A stretch of DNA of 64,000 nucleotides from JAGTVG01 sp963820995 (GCA_963820995.1 CAWGCL010000011.1:124001-188000); one strand, 5' to 3'; counted from the first letter of the stretch, positions 11,023 through 21,389 are shown. The notes: generated by a model not told the origin, from the sequence alone. Numbers and translations are program-made.

Positions 11023-12304
11023 TCACTCCTCCATTCTATGGATCAATCCTTCGAGATATCTGGATTTGACCTGCTTGTTAGCCATGACTTGCTTAATCGG
11101 TGGCAATTTCAAAATTACACCGAGGATCCCGGCCAATGCCCGATGGCTCCACAATACCTGGTTATCAAAAATCAGATTTTGTAATTTTCCTCTTTCAATG
11201 GCCATGATTACAGCTCTATGTGTTCCATTAAGTGGGGTAATCACTCTTTTTGATCTTTCTTTAAGTACAATATGGTTTTTATCACAAACTTTTGCACAAA
11301 GTCCACACCCCAGGCATATTTCTGTATTCAGGTTTGCTTTTTTCTTTTTTGGTTTCTGAGGAACATTAGCCGATGTCAGGGTCATTGCATCAACGGGACA
11401 TACATCCACACATTTCCCACATCCATTACACTGGCTATTGTATAGTTCAGGTAAAAAATTTGTAGTATGAACCGGATTTAATATGGCGAATCTTCTTGCT
11501 GCAATCATTGCTTCACAGCAACAGCTGCAGCAATTACAGATAAAATTTACACTTTCACGAACATTTTCACCAAATTGAACGAGATTGGATTGGTATGCTT
11601 CCTCCAATAGGTCCATGCCTTCAATTTTGTCTACCGTTCTGGCTATATTGTGTCTAATAAGAGAAGCGGCTGTGTTATTAAAGGTCATGCATATATCGAG
11701 AGGGGCTTCACAAGCCTTGACCCATATGTAACATTTTATGTCGGCAGTAGCAGGTTCCCACTGCCATATGTGTAGCTGTTTCAATTATGTTAGATGCTCT
11801 CTCAAAATCCAAAACATGCAGGGCGTTTTCCTCCGATAAAACTGGTTCGTGAACAAAAGTCCGTCCTAATCGTGTCTGTCCCTCTGTGAAAAGTGCTTTA
11901 ATGAAATCCTCTTCTACATTCATGTACTGATAAAAAAGTTCACTCAGCAATTTCTGGTCAATATCATTTCGAATTCGCATCATAGAGAATTCAAAAAAGC
12001 CGGCCATAGGAGGTGGGAGTACATATTCAATGTCACCATTTTGATGTATGTCCACAAGTATTGCCCGGTCAGCCAATTTGTCAAGAATATTCTGTGTGGT
12101 TTTCAAATCCAGTTTCCATGTTCTGGCCGCTTTTTTTGCCTTAAAAGGTTTTATTGGTAAAAGGGCAACTAGCCTGGCTTCTTTTTCACTAAATAGCATC
12201 TCAAGAATCTGGTAAAGGAGTTTGTCAGGCGGTGCCCCCTGAGGAAATTTGTTAAGCCGCGTGACCAAATCCGAATAACCTGTTTTTAAGGTATGATGTG
12301 CCAT
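11023..12304 (-). CDS. 4Fe-4S dicluster protein with N-terminal winged-helix-like region, one frameshift
   Basis: Two overlapping frames make one protein of about 425 residues. The N-terminal half (12304 to about 11715) looks like a winged-helix/Fe-S regulator-like domain and leads into GTCYCRHKMLHMGQ. There the frame breaks, and the next frame resumes with ACEAPLDICMTFNNTA. The C-terminal half has a striking CNCCSCCCEAM motif. It then has two [4Fe-4S] ferredoxin motifs: CNGCGKCVDVCPVDAM, and CLGCGLCAKVCDKNHI. The CYCRH and CNCCSCCC segments recur in this ferredoxin family and may hold a further cluster. There is no signal peptide, so it is cytoplasmic. The gene stands alone on its strand, with 97 bases to the next gene upstream. 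The electron partner is not visible. Confidence 0.78.
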
Positions 12305-12401
12305 ATAATTGATTAGATCCTTACTAATGCAACAAGAACATTTTTTTAAGATTCAGTTTTGTATCCTGATATTTTAAATACACATCTTACAACATCCAAC
12401 T

Positions 12402-13805
12402 TCACATCTTCATTCGCTCGAAATCCTGGTTCAGTTTTTTGCTCAATTGAAAAGTTTCAATAGCATTCTCCCTGAACATCCTTCTTGCAATATCTATAGC
12501 TACTTCCTCTGTTAATAATCCCCTTTCAATCCTGTTCGCGAGTACTTCTGCGAGCACATCTTTACCAAATTCGAGTGATCCGGTAGATTCTTCAATTAAT
12601 GCACAGTCCCCTCCCCAGAAGAATTTATTATATGGCATACAATCCAGCATGACTTCCAGGGCCGATACGGCCTCTTCTCTTGAGATTTGTGGTAACCACA
12701 CGATGTCAAGAAATACATTAGGAAACATTTTACCTAAAGCAGCATATTCACCTGTCCAGGGAAATCCTCCATGAAAAAGTACGAATTTTGCCTCGGGGTA
12801 TTTAAGGAAAAGATTATTCAGTTTAACCGGTTTGCCATTGTCAAGAACGTTGCCATTCCCTGCCAGATATCCCGTATGGATCTGAATCGGAAGATCATGT
12901 TCCGCAGATTTTTGTATAACCCAATGGAACATAAAATCCTGTAATTTTTTGGATTCAACCTTACTCAACTTAGAAGAGGATTTGCTGAATAAATCTTTGG
13001 CCTCTTCATATGAAATGTCCTCATAATCGAGTGATCTTGAGTAGGCCATGGAGTTTTTAACACATACCGCATTGTTATTTAAATTTTTTGTAAACAGATA
13101 ATCACAGTAGGCCAGATATTCATCAAGATCTGCTATGGAAAATCCATCATTTTCAGCCTGCTGATATATATTGCTCTTCTCACTTCCAGGGGTGGGCTTA
13201 TTGCTTACCTCCATTACCAGTGGATTGATATGGAATACTAGAGCAAAATACTTATCATTTAAATCACAATTAAACGGATCCCAGTATTGATCATTGAACA
13301 TCAATTCAAAACCAGCATTATTAAATGCTTCATCAAACCAGGCCCCATAATCCTGATAATTTTCCTCGATTTGACGTGAAAGTTGAGGTATATTTTCCTC
13401 TGTGAAATAAAGTGCATCAAATCCATAAAGTTTATTAAATCCCTTTACAAAATGGCTGTAATAACTTGTATTTCTACTAAAATCTAATCCCGGCCCATAG
13501 CTTTCCCATAATACCTTAGCGCTCAAAGAATCTAATGCTTCCATCCTTTGTCCTGCCGCTCCGGAAGAACGAACATCTGACGCGAGATAGCTGAATTCAA
13601 GCAGGTGGTAAAATCCGTATTGCTCATCAAGTAACTCATGTGGTGAACGTTGGTGCTCATGGGTGTTGATAATTGCGATTTCATCAATAGCCCCCCTTAG
13701 TCTTGTTTCTAGTTTATCTTCTTCGGGCTGGCATTGAAATATGGCTAAACTTGATAAAAAGATTGCTGTAATTGAGAGAATTAATTTGGCTTTTATAGTT
13801 TTCAT
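12402..13805 (-). CDS. Exported amidohydrolase-superfamily protein (amidohydrolase 2 type)
   Basis: A 467-residue metal-dependent hydrolase with an N-terminal signal and a cysteine at the cleavage region (SSLAIFQCQPEED), so probably a lipoprotein. The metal ligands of the superfamily are present in order: INTHEHQ (HxH), IQIHTGYLAGNGN, VLFHGGFPWTGEY, and the C-terminal Asp in FFWGGDCALIEE. The ending ARRMFRENAIETFQL is typical of the amidohydrolase 2 branch, which includes uronate isomerase-like enzymes and decarboxylases. The fold is clear and the reaction is not. Export suggests a periplasmic substrate. It lies between an Fe-S protein and the cyclase gene, all on the minus strand, with gaps of 97 and 177 bases, so co-transcription is uncertain. 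Confidence 0.82.
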   Translation of the reverse strand: MKTIKAKLILSITAIFLSSLAIFQCQPEEDKLETRLRGAIDEIAIINTHEHQRSPHELLDEQYGFYHLLEFSYLASDVRSSGAAGQRMEALDSLSAKVLWESYGPGLDFSRNTSYYSHFVKGFNKLYGFDALYFTEENIPQLSRQIEENYQDYGAWFDEAFNNAGFELMFNDQYWDPFNCDLNDKYFALVFHINPLVMEVSNKPTPGSEKSNIYQQAENDGFSIADLDEYLAYCDYLFTKNLNNNAVCVKNSMAYSRSLDYEDISYEEAKDLFSKSSSKLSKVESKKLQDFMFHWVIQKSAEHDLPIQIHTGYLAGNGNVLDNGKPVKLNNLFLKYPEAKFVLFHGGFPWTGEYAALGKMFPNVFLDIVWLPQISREEAVSALEVMLDCMPYNKFFWGGDCALIEESTGSLEFGKDVLAEVLANRIERGLLTEEVAIDIARRMFRENAIETFQLSKKLNQDFERMKM

Positions 13806-13982
13806 AGCGATAAATATTTTTTAAAAAATGTAATAGTTTCTCAACAATATCTCGAAACAAAAATGCCTGTTTAGGAAAAATCCGGATCATGAATCATCAA
13901 TAATAAATTTAGCTTAAAAACCAATTGAATCAAAGTACTTCGTCTTTCTGTACTTGAGATCATCAATAAAGGGATGTGAAAT

Positions 13983-16298
13983 TTACTTAGGAAGATTTTG
14001 TTTCTGGTTTTTCATCTCTTCCTTATAGGCATTGACCAACATCATATGTTCTTGCTCTTTTTTTGCAATCAGGGCCTGCAAACGATCATCTTTGCGCATG
14101 CCATCGAGTAATGGATCATCATTCGCAAAAGATACATCCAGAAATCCGTAACTTGCAGCGCTGTCCAACCACATGATGGCTTCATCCGTATTTGCGAGGT
14201 AAGCGTTTACAACGCCAAGATCATAATAGTGGCTTCCTTTTTTCCAGGCACCGTATCCCCTGAGTCCTTGCTGTTGTTCCATGTCCAGCTGGATTTGTTC
14301 CTCAAACAAAGCTTGTGCTTCATCTTCATTACCCGATTCCAGTTTAGTATAGGCTAACCGGTGCCTGAAGGGAACATATTGCGTTCTATCCATGAAATTT
14401 CGCTCAAGCGATTCGTATTGCGACCAATAATATGATGCACTGTCCAGATTATCCATATGAAAATAGGTCCATGCCATATTATCTATCATCATCGGGTCTT
14501 CCGGCACGATTTTCAAACCTTCTGAAAACATTTCAACCGCCTCCTCATACTTGCCCCAATTTAAATATAACCTGCCAAGTATTGAATAAGCTTCCGACCA
14601 GCCAGGTGCGAGGTTTTTACATTGTATATACAGTTTTTCTGCTTTCCTGAAATCTCCTATTAACTCATATATATGCCCCCATTGTATATAGTAATCGGTA
14701 TCTTTTTTGGTAAAACCAAGATTTATGGATTTCATGATCATTGAGGCTCCTTCATTATATTTTCCGTCTTCGATCAGGTTTGATCCAAGTACAAGCATAA
14801 CGGTTGGATTTCCCGGATCCAGTTCATATGCTTTCCAGAGATCGGCATGGACGGATTTACTTTTACCAAATTTTGATTTTAATGCATAACTTCTCAATAA
14901 ATATGCTTCAGGAAGTGTGGAGTCCAGGTTTATGGCAATTTCGGCCATATGCAAAGCTTCATCGATCCATATCTGGGTGGGAACCCCGACGGTACGCATA
15001 TCAAAATGCAGAACAAAACCAATCATGGTGTATCCATATGCAAAGTTAGGATCAAGCTCGACGGATTGTTCAAGCAATTGAAGTACATTTTCAAGATCGC
15101 TGACATTATTCCAGTTTTTACGGATTTCCCTGGCTCTGAGTGCGTAATCATATGCTGTTATATCACTTGCAGAGTATTGGCTGGACTGCAGGTAACGCAT
15201 TTCAGAGGAAGATAATTTGGTTTGTAGAACATTAGCGATCTCAATAGCAATTTCACTTTGTATATTGAAAAGTTCTGTCATTTCACGATCATATGTCTCA
15301 GACCAGACGTGAATGTCATTTTGGGTATCGATCAACTGGGCTACAATCCTGATTTTATTTCCTTCCTTTCTAACACTTCCCTCGAGTATATTGGCTACTT
15401 CAAGTTCGCGTCCAATTTCGGGAATCGGTATGAGTTTGTCCTTATATTGTAAAGTAGAAGTCCTTGATTTTACCTCTAACCCGGATATTTTAGATAAATG
15501 ATTCAAAATGTCCTCTGTAATACCATCACTGAAATACTCCTGTTCCGGATCCTGGCTCAAATTGGTGAAAGGAAGAACAGCTATAGATTTCGGGGATGGA
15601 TTAAACTCGACCTCTCCCCAGAAAACTTGTCTGATAAGATAGATTGAAAATCCGATGATGATAACAGAAGCCATTAATACCAGCCATCTGGCGAAAGTTG
15701 GGAGCTTTTTTATACCAGAAATTTTCAGTGAACTACTCGCTTTCTTATCAATATATTCCTTATTGGGAATTGGTAAGCCTTTATTTGAAATGGCATATAT
15801 ACCTACAGGTAAATCAACATTTTTTAATTTATATTCTCCAAGTTCTTTAAATCTAAATTCGGTCTGGTTTCTTATTTGCCGAAAAATTGAATCTGAAATT
15901 AAAATTCCCCCGGAGACACTTAATGCCTGTATTCTGGAGGCAACATTAACCCCATCTCCAAATATCGCATTCTTTTTAACGACGACTTCCCCAAGATGTA
16001 TACCAATTCTTAGAGGAACTGTTGGTTCTTGGGATAGCTCTTTCTGAATGGCAATGGCACATAAAACTGCGTCATAGGCACTTTCAAATATTGAAAGGGT
16101 GCCATCTCCATAATACTGAAGGATATTCCCATTATTGAGGCTGATATATTTTTCAAGTATAATCCGGTGGTGCTCAACCCGTCTCAGGCCATCTTCCTCG
16201 TTCTGTTGCATCATAACAGTATACCCCACAATGTCTGTAAACATTATAGCAGCTAGCTTTCGTCCGGAAGAAACCTCATTGTTGGGTGTATACTCCAC
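13983..16298 (-). CDS. Class III adenylate/guanylate cyclase with TM, TolB-like domain and TPR repeats
   Basis: A 771-residue signalling protein. Residues about 12-175 form a class III cyclase domain: KLAAIMFTDIVGYT (metal Asp), ILQYYGDGTLSIF, and FGDGVNVASRIQAL. A single TM helix follows (about 204-226), then a TolB/FlgO-like domain starting SIAVLPFTNLSQDPEQEYFS (about 240-350), then TPR helices to about residue 720. The cyclase faces the cytoplasm. The TolB and TPR parts would be periplasmic, a layout common in Bacteroidota and rhizobia and assumed to sense envelope state. It is probably active, since the metal and GDG motifs are intact. It is divergent from the Gfo/Idh gene across a 227-base spacer. 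A relative with an added HTH lies at the right edge of the window. Confidence 0.88.
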   Translation of the reverse strand: MEYTPNNEVSSGRKLAAIMFTDIVGYTVMMQQNEEDGLRRVEHHRIILEKYISLNNGNILQYYGDGTLSIFESAYDAVLCAIAIQKELSQEPTVPLRIGIHLGEVVVKKNAIFGDGVNVASRIQALSVSGGILISDSIFRQIRNQTEFRFKELGEYKLKNVDLPVGIYAISNKGLPIPNKEYIDKKASSSLKISGIKKLPTFARWLVLMASVIIIGFSIYLIRQVFWGEVEFNPSPKSIAVLPFTNLSQDPEQEYFSDGITEDILNHLSKISGLEVKSRTSTLQYKDKLIPIPEIGRELEVANILEGSVRKEGNKIRIVAQLIDTQNDIHVWSETYDREMTELFNIQSEIAIEIANVLQTKLSSSEMRYLQSSQYSASDITAYDYALRAREIRKNWNNVSDLENVLQLLEQSVELDPNFAYGYTMIGFVLHFDMRTVGVPTQIWIDEALHMAEIAINLDSTLPEAYLLRSYALKSKFGKSKSVHADLWKAYELDPGNPTVMLVLGSNLIEDGKYNEGASMIMKSINLGFTKKDTDYYIQWGHIYELIGDFRKAEKLYIQCKNLAPGWSEAYSILGRLYLNWGKYEEAVEMFSEGLKIVPEDPMMIDNMAWTYFHMDNLDSASYYWSQYESLERNFMDRTQYVPFRHRLAYTKLESGNEDEAQALFEEQIQLDMEQQQGLRGYGAWKKGSHYYDLGVVNAYLANTDEAIMWLDSAASYGFLDVSFANDDPLLDGMRKDDRLQALIAKKEQEHMMLVNAYKEEMKNQKQNLPK

Positions 16299-16525
16299 TG
16301 AATCTTAATTGAAAAACGAATTTACATATTTGTTCTTTATCAAAGAAAAGCAAAATACATATAAATGATCTTAAGTACATTAAATTTATGTTAAACGGCA
16401 GATTAATTCTCTATGATCTTCCATTCTTATTTTTAATTAATGTTTGAAATTGAAAGTGAAGGATTTAATTTCTAAATTGAGTAGAAATTTTTTCACAAGA
16501 TCGGGTTTTTTCAACAAGTCCGTAC

Positions 16526-17998
16526 ATGAGAAATAATAAAACAGACAAAAGACTTCTTGGGCGCAGGGAATTTATAGGAGGCATGGGCTTGCTGACATTT
16601 GCGGGACAAATTGATCCCTCAATGACTGAACTAAACAAAGAAGGACTAGAAACGGGAAAAACTGATGAGAAAATTCGGTTAGGCATTATAGGATTTGGAT
16701 TCAGGGGGGAACAACTCGCCCGGGCAATGGGATTTGCCACTGAGGATTGGATTGAAGAACAAAAATCGAGAACCGTTAAGGAACCGCGCAATACAACACT
16801 GAAAGATTTTTATGATCTGAATGATCTGGGAGTGGAGATCGCAGGAGTTTGCGATGTCTATGATGCCAGGCTGAAAAGGGGAGGGCAGGCATTTAGCGGA
16901 AAAGCCAAAGTATATCGCGATTACCGCCAACTTCTAAATGAGAAGACAATCGATGCAGTGATCATTGCTACCCCGGATCATTGGCATGCTGCCATGGCTA
17001 CTGATGCAGCTAAAGCTGGTAAACATGTATATCTTGAAAAATGTATGACACGTACTGCAGAGGAAGCATTGCAATTACGCAATATCATTAAGACAGAAGG
17101 TGTAATTTTTCAATTGGGACATCAGGGTAGACAGAGTGATTCAAATCATAAAGCCAAACAACTCATTGACCAGGGAACTCTTGGTAAAATCTCCCTGGTG
17201 GAAACGACTACCAACAGAAATAACCCTTTCGGAGCCTGGCTGTGGCCTATTGAAGAAGATGGAAGCATTAAGACAATCGATTGGGAGATGTTCGAGGGGC
17301 CGGCTGAAAATAAAATGCCATTTGATGCCGGACGATTTTTCAGGTGGCGCTGCTGGTACGATTATGGAACTGGCATGGCCGGTGATCTATTTACACATGA
17401 ATATGATGCTTTAAATTCAATTCTGAACCTTGGGATTCCCAGTTCAGCCGTAGCTTCCGGAGGAATATATCATTATCGGGATGGAAGGGATGTTCCGGAT
17501 GTGTTTCAGGCAAATTTTGAATACGAAAATCAGAAACTCAGTCTAATATATAGTGGTACCCTTGCCAATGGAACACCCAGGGGGACCTTAATTATGGGAA
17601 CTGATGCAACACTTGAATTAGGGAAATCTTTAAGGGTTTGGGCTGAATCAGAATCGACAAAATATAAAAATCGAATTGAAGCCGGAATTATCGATCCCAG
17701 CAAACCCATGGTGAATTATAGCAGGGAGAATCTGGAAATAGATGGATTGACATCAGCAACCTCAAAATATTTTGCAGACCGGGGATTAATGTATACATAT
17801 CAGGACGGAAAACGCTATGATACTACACATTTGCACCTGGCTGAGTGGTTAGATTGTATAAGGAATGGTAAAAAACCAAGCTGCGATATCGACAAAGGAT
17901 TTGAGGAAGCCATTACTTCGCATATGGCAACCGAATCGTACAGGAAAGGAAAGAAAGTGTTTTGGGATGACGAAAAAGAAAAAATTGTTATAAATTAA
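16526..17998 (+). CDS. Tat-exported Gfo/Idh/MocA family oxidoreductase
   Basis: A 490-residue NAD(P)-dependent sugar oxidoreductase family member. The N-terminus carries a twin-arginine motif (LLGRREFIGGMGLLTFAG), so it should be exported folded, with its nicotinamide cofactor bound. The Rossmann fold starts IRLGIIGFGFRGEQLARAMG (residues 51-70), with ATPDHWHAAMATDAAKAGKH and the active-site-loop equivalent YLEKCMTRT where EKP is usual. Exported relatives include glucose-fructose oxidoreductase and GH109-like enzymes, which keep the cofactor tightly bound and recycle it. The next gene, a Tat-exported TIM barrel, starts 28 bases later, so they are probably one operon. Substrate unknown. Confidence 0.87.
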   Translation: MRNNKTDKRLLGRREFIGGMGLLTFAGQIDPSMTELNKEGLETGKTDEKIRLGIIGFGFRGEQLARAMGFATEDWIEEQKSRTVKEPRNTTLKDFYDLNDLGVEIAGVCDVYDARLKRGGQAFSGKAKVYRDYRQLLNEKTIDAVIIATPDHWHAAMATDAAKAGKHVYLEKCMTRTAEEALQLRNIIKTEGVIFQLGHQGRQSDSNHKAKQLIDQGTLGKISLVETTTNRNNPFGAWLWPIEEDGSIKTIDWEMFEGPAENKMPFDAGRFFRWRCWYDYGTGMAGDLFTHEYDALNSILNLGIPSSAVASGGIYHYRDGRDVPDVFQANFEYENQKLSLIYSGTLANGTPRGTLIMGTDATLELGKSLRVWAESESTKYKNRIEAGIIDPSKPMVNYSRENLEIDGLTSATSKYFADRGLMYTYQDGKRYDTTHLHLAEWLDCIRNGKKPSCDIDKGFEEAITSHMATESYRKGKKVFWDDEKEKIVIN

Positions 17999-18025
17999 TT
18001 TAGGATATCTTATAAATTATCTATC

Positions 18026-19105
18026 ATGAAAAACTCAAACATTAATCGAAGAGAATTTATCCGGAATACTGCAGCAAGTGCGGCCGCATTTGGCCTCGTT
18101 GCACCAGCAATACCTTCGCTGGCAGACGATAAAAAGAAGGATGCCCAGGCGAAAGTCGGATTGTATAGTATTACTTTCCTGGGTGTCTGGTATAAAGGCC
18201 CGGCTTTAACCATGGACCAAGTACTGACGAAATCAAAAGAACTGGGTTTTGATGGAATTGAGATCGATGGAAAAAGACCCCATGGCAATCCATTAGATTG
18301 GCCCACCAAAAAATGTAAGGAGTTTGTAAAGAAAGCAGATGGTATTGGCCAGGAAATATATGCAGTTTCTGCAAATAATGATTTTAGCAGCCCAATTCCG
18401 GAACATCGTGAATGCCAGATTGCTTATATGAAAGACCTTATCAGAATGACTTCTGATTTTGGCGTTAAAAACCTGAGGGTTTTCCTGGGTTGGCCGGGTG
18501 TAACGCTCCATCCTGATGGGGGAAAATATACTATCGCAAGCGATATCTGGCAGCATACGCATTATCAGTTCAGCCCCGAGGAGATTTGGGCATGGTGCAC
18601 CGAATGTATGGTTGAAAGCGTTAAATATGCTTCCGATTATGGGGTTACTCTGGCATTACAAAACCACAAGCCAGTGATCAACAACTGGAAAGATATGATG
18701 CGGATGGTCAAAGAGATCGATTCCCCAAACTTAAAAGTATGCCTCGATGCCCCGATTATGGAGGATAAAAGTCCTGAAAATATGATGGAAGCTTCAAAGG
18801 CAGCTGGGGATCTCCAGGTTCTCACCCATTTCGGAGGTGAATATGGGAAAGATACCGATGGCAATGTAGTGGATATACAGGTATACAAGAGGGAACTAGG
18901 TCCTGATGGGAAACCTATCCCCGAGGTGATATATCCCTCATTTATCAAGGCAATGAACAGCATTGGATATAATGGGTATTATAGTTATGAGTTGTGTCAC
19001 CCATTACCTGTTAAAGATGGTGAAAAGGTCGGGATCGATTATGCAGAATATTGCGCAAGAAATGCCTGTGAAATGATGAAAGGATTATTAGGAAATGTAG
19101 GGTAA
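18026..19105 (+). CDS. Tat-exported sugar phosphate isomerase/epimerase-like TIM barrel
   Basis: A 359-residue xylose-isomerase-like TIM-barrel protein (AP endonuclease 2 fold). It has an N-terminal Tat motif, NINRREFIRNTAAS, and a hydrophobic Ala-rich stretch that ends near residue 32. Barrel segments are visible: LGFDGIEIDG, EIYAVSANNDFS, VKNLRVFLGWPGV, ALQNHKPV, LKVCLDAPIMED, and YYSYELCHP. The gene follows the Tat-exported Gfo/Idh enzyme closely, a pairing common in Bacteroidota and Planctomycetes sugar catabolism. Its last 18 bases overlap the convergent guanylate-kinase-like gene. The isomerase activity is inferred from the fold only. Confidence 0.87.
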   Translation: MKNSNINRREFIRNTAASAAAFGLVAPAIPSLADDKKKDAQAKVGLYSITFLGVWYKGPALTMDQVLTKSKELGFDGIEIDGKRPHGNPLDWPTKKCKEFVKKADGIGQEIYAVSANNDFSSPIPEHRECQIAYMKDLIRMTSDFGVKNLRVFLGWPGVTLHPDGGKYTIASDIWQHTHYQFSPEEIWAWCTECMVESVKYASDYGVTLALQNHKPVINNWKDMMRMVKEIDSPNLKVCLDAPIMEDKSPENMMEASKAAGDLQVLTHFGGEYGKDTDGNVVDIQVYKRELGPDGKPIPEVIYPSFIKAMNSIGYNGYYSYELCHPLPVKDGEKVGIDYAEYCARNACEMMKGLLGNVG

Positions 19106-19840
19106 GAGGTCCTTTTCCCAGGTTTCAACATAATCGGCATTTTCATTTCTGTATAAGGATATAAAAGATTTAAGGGATTTTAGTGCATCCCCTAAGGGGT
19201 AATAGAATGCATCCCAGTTTTCACTGTCCTCACCGTCATGATTCGGTATAACATGCTTGAACTCGCAAGCCATACGCAGTTCCCGATATGCACTGGAAGC
19301 CCTTTTTTCAATATTTTCAAGATCTTTTAAAGATAATTCGGCTTTTTGCTTTCGCGTCCTTCGAAGCAGCTTTCTGCGCATGATATCTGTAACAAGGTCT
19401 GGTAGTTCGATATTCGAATTCGAATTTTTCAGAAACATGATTTCTTCTTTCGAGATCGGCGTCATGAACATATTCAGGTTAGGGATATTGTGGGCCTGAG
19501 CCTGTTCTAAAAGAATACTGCCTACGAAGGGATTTCCCTCAAAAAACACATCGTCCTGATTTAATAATTCCTTAAGTTCTTCCATATCAAGGGCTTGAAG
19601 ATCTCCCCGGACATCCAGTACGATATAATTACTTTCAGATCTTAAAGATTCTATATGCTGACGCGACCGGAAGTAATAATCAACACCATCTTTTTCTCCA
19701 GGTCTGGGACTTCTGTCATTGTATAGGACCAAGGGCTTAAGTGATGCTTTAATTTCAGGATAAAATCTGCCTAAAGCGGTTGATAATGGGCTTTTACCAA
19801 CACAAGAAGGACCCGATAATATGATTAGTCTGCCTGCCAT
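19088..19840 (-). CDS. Guanylate kinase-like P-loop protein
   Basis: A 250-residue P-loop protein with the fold of guanylate kinase. The Walker A motif ILSGPSCVGKSPLSTAL is at residues 7-23, and the nucleotide-binding segment NDRSPRPGEKDGVDYYFRS matches the TTRPPRPGExDGVDYHF of Gmk. It is longer than bacterial Gmk (about 205), and the usual Ser/Thr after GKS is Pro. The helical C-terminal part (TDIMRRKLLRRTRKQKAEL) has the basic residues of the family. The sequence is well diverged from housekeeping Gmk, so it is probably a second, specialised kinase. It is convergent with the TIM-barrel gene. Whether GMP is the substrate cannot be said. Confidence 0.78.
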   Translation of the reverse strand: MAGRLIILSGPSCVGKSPLSTALGRFYPEIKASLKPLVLYNDRSPRPGEKDGVDYYFRSRQHIESLRSESNYIVLDVRGDLQALDMEELKELLNQDDVFFEGNPFVGSILLEQAQAHNIPNLNMFMTPISKEEIMFLKNSNSNIELPDLVTDIMRRKLLRRTRKQKAELSLKDLENIEKRASSAYRELRMACEFKHVIPNHDGEDSENWDAFYYPLGDALKSLKSFISLYRNENADYVETWEKDLLPYIS

Positions 19841-20041
19841 GTTTACAATATGATTTTATTTAAGAAATATGCTTTTATTAAGCACGGAATAAATTATAGT
19901 AATTGCCCCCAATTTATTAAAAAAAGATCAAAAATTGTATTATAGAGGCTGAAGGAAGCAATTCTAATGAAGAAATATTTATTTCAATTCAAATAATTTA
20001 GATTTTCTTTATTTTAGAACCTTATTTAAAAACAAACAATT

Positions 20042-21136
20042 ATGCCAAAAGTACATATCGGATTTATGGGAGCAGGAGGAATTGCCAGAGCCCATGCTTA
20101 TGCTTTGAATGCCCTGAAGTTTTACTATGATTCTATCCCTGATATTGTATTTGAATCTGTAACTTCCGCCCGAGAGGAAAGTCGTGTTGAATTTGCCAAC
20201 AAATACGACTTCAATACGGCTGAAGATATAACAACATTTACTGAAAACCCTTCAATTGATACGGTTCTGATATTGGGACCAAATAAAGTACACTTTGATC
20301 ATTTGGAAATCGCTTTATCAATGCCTGGAGTTAAAAATATTTACCTTGAAAAACCGGTTTGTTCTACATATGATGAAGAGAAACAGATGCACAAACTGCT
20401 TTCTAAGCTGCCAGGGGATAAAAGGATAATGGTAGGCTTTCAATTCATTCAATCCGCGGCCATAAGAGAAGCACTGACCTTCTGGAAGTCAGGGATATTG
20501 GGAAATCCCTTGCATTTTGATCTTAAATATTATCATGGTGATTATCTACAGGCTGGATATAGAGAAAAACGCGTTACAAGGTTAACACCTGCACCGGATG
20601 GAGGGGCAATGGCAGACCTGGGCTCTCACGGTATAAGCATGCTAATGGCATTTTTTGGCAATGATCTGGAAATATTAAATGCCCTTCAGGCCGGGAGTTT
20701 TGATGATGTTCCACCAGAATCTGATCTTTTCAGTTCCATTTCGCTTATAGATCCAAAATCCAGAGCAGTTGGAAATATGTCTGCAAGTCGCATAAGTTCT
20801 GGTACAGGTGATTGGGTAAATCTGGAAATATTTGCCGAAAACGGATATATAAAATATTCTTCCCTTAGCCCAGACATCTATGAGTATTATATTGAATCTG
20901 ATCAGAAATGTATTAAACAGGCAGTTGGAAGCAATTATAAACCAATAACCGGTTTCCCATCAGGACATGTGCCACCGGGGTGGCTCCGAGCTATGGTCCA
21001 CGCACATTATATTTTCCTGACTGGTGATTCACGGGGCTCTTTTTTGCCTGATCTTTCTCATGGCCTGGCTGTTCAACGTATTGTAAGAGAGACAGCAAGC
21101 CATTTGTCTTCATTCCGTCAAAAAAACATTAAATAA
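20042..21136 (+). CDS. Gfo/Idh/MocA family oxidoreductase (cytoplasmic)
   Basis: A 364-residue nicotinamide-dependent oxidoreductase without a signal peptide. The Rossmann motif is IGFMGAGGIARAHA near residue 6, and YLEKPVCSTYDE holds the catalytic EKP. The second domain is the usual mixed sheet with YYHGDYLQAGYREKR and GGAMADLGSHGISM, where the conserved Asp/His pair of the family lies. It stands alone: the upstream neighbour is divergent and the next gene begins 253 bases on. It may oxidise a sugar or inositol-like substrate generated by the exported enzymes nearby. Confidence 0.87.
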   Translation: MPKVHIGFMGAGGIARAHAYALNALKFYYDSIPDIVFESVTSAREESRVEFANKYDFNTAEDITTFTENPSIDTVLILGPNKVHFDHLEIALSMPGVKNIYLEKPVCSTYDEEKQMHKLLSKLPGDKRIMVGFQFIQSAAIREALTFWKSGILGNPLHFDLKYYHGDYLQAGYREKRVTRLTPAPDGGAMADLGSHGISMLMAFFGNDLEILNALQAGSFDDVPPESDLFSSISLIDPKSRAVGNMSASRISSGTGDWVNLEIFAENGYIKYSSLSPDIYEYYIESDQKCIKQAVGSNYKPITGFPSGHVPPGWLRAMVHAHYIFLTGDSRGSFLPDLSHGLAVQRIVRETASHLSSFRQKNIK

Positions 21137-21389
21137 AACCTTGTGTATAACCGGATGATTATCAATAAGTTGCGCGACTTTTTAAGATTACGCAAAAAAA
21201 AGAGTGATATTTTAGTGCAATCCTGAGTTACTTTTTCGTTATCCATAGGATTTATTTATGAAAATGCTTTGGGAGGGCTATTCGGAAATTTCAATCAGCA
21301 TCCGTAAAGTCCACGCTGTCAACTGGCATTATAATTCAACCAGTTGATCCTCAAATCAAAATTTTGGAGGATAATTTAATTTTTAGGCT

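Noticed and set aside
11708..11784. Separate start of an Fe-S gene at 11784
   Set aside because: The residues from 11784 to about 11715 are out-of-frame; the family sequence passes from the upstream frame into this one at the shift.
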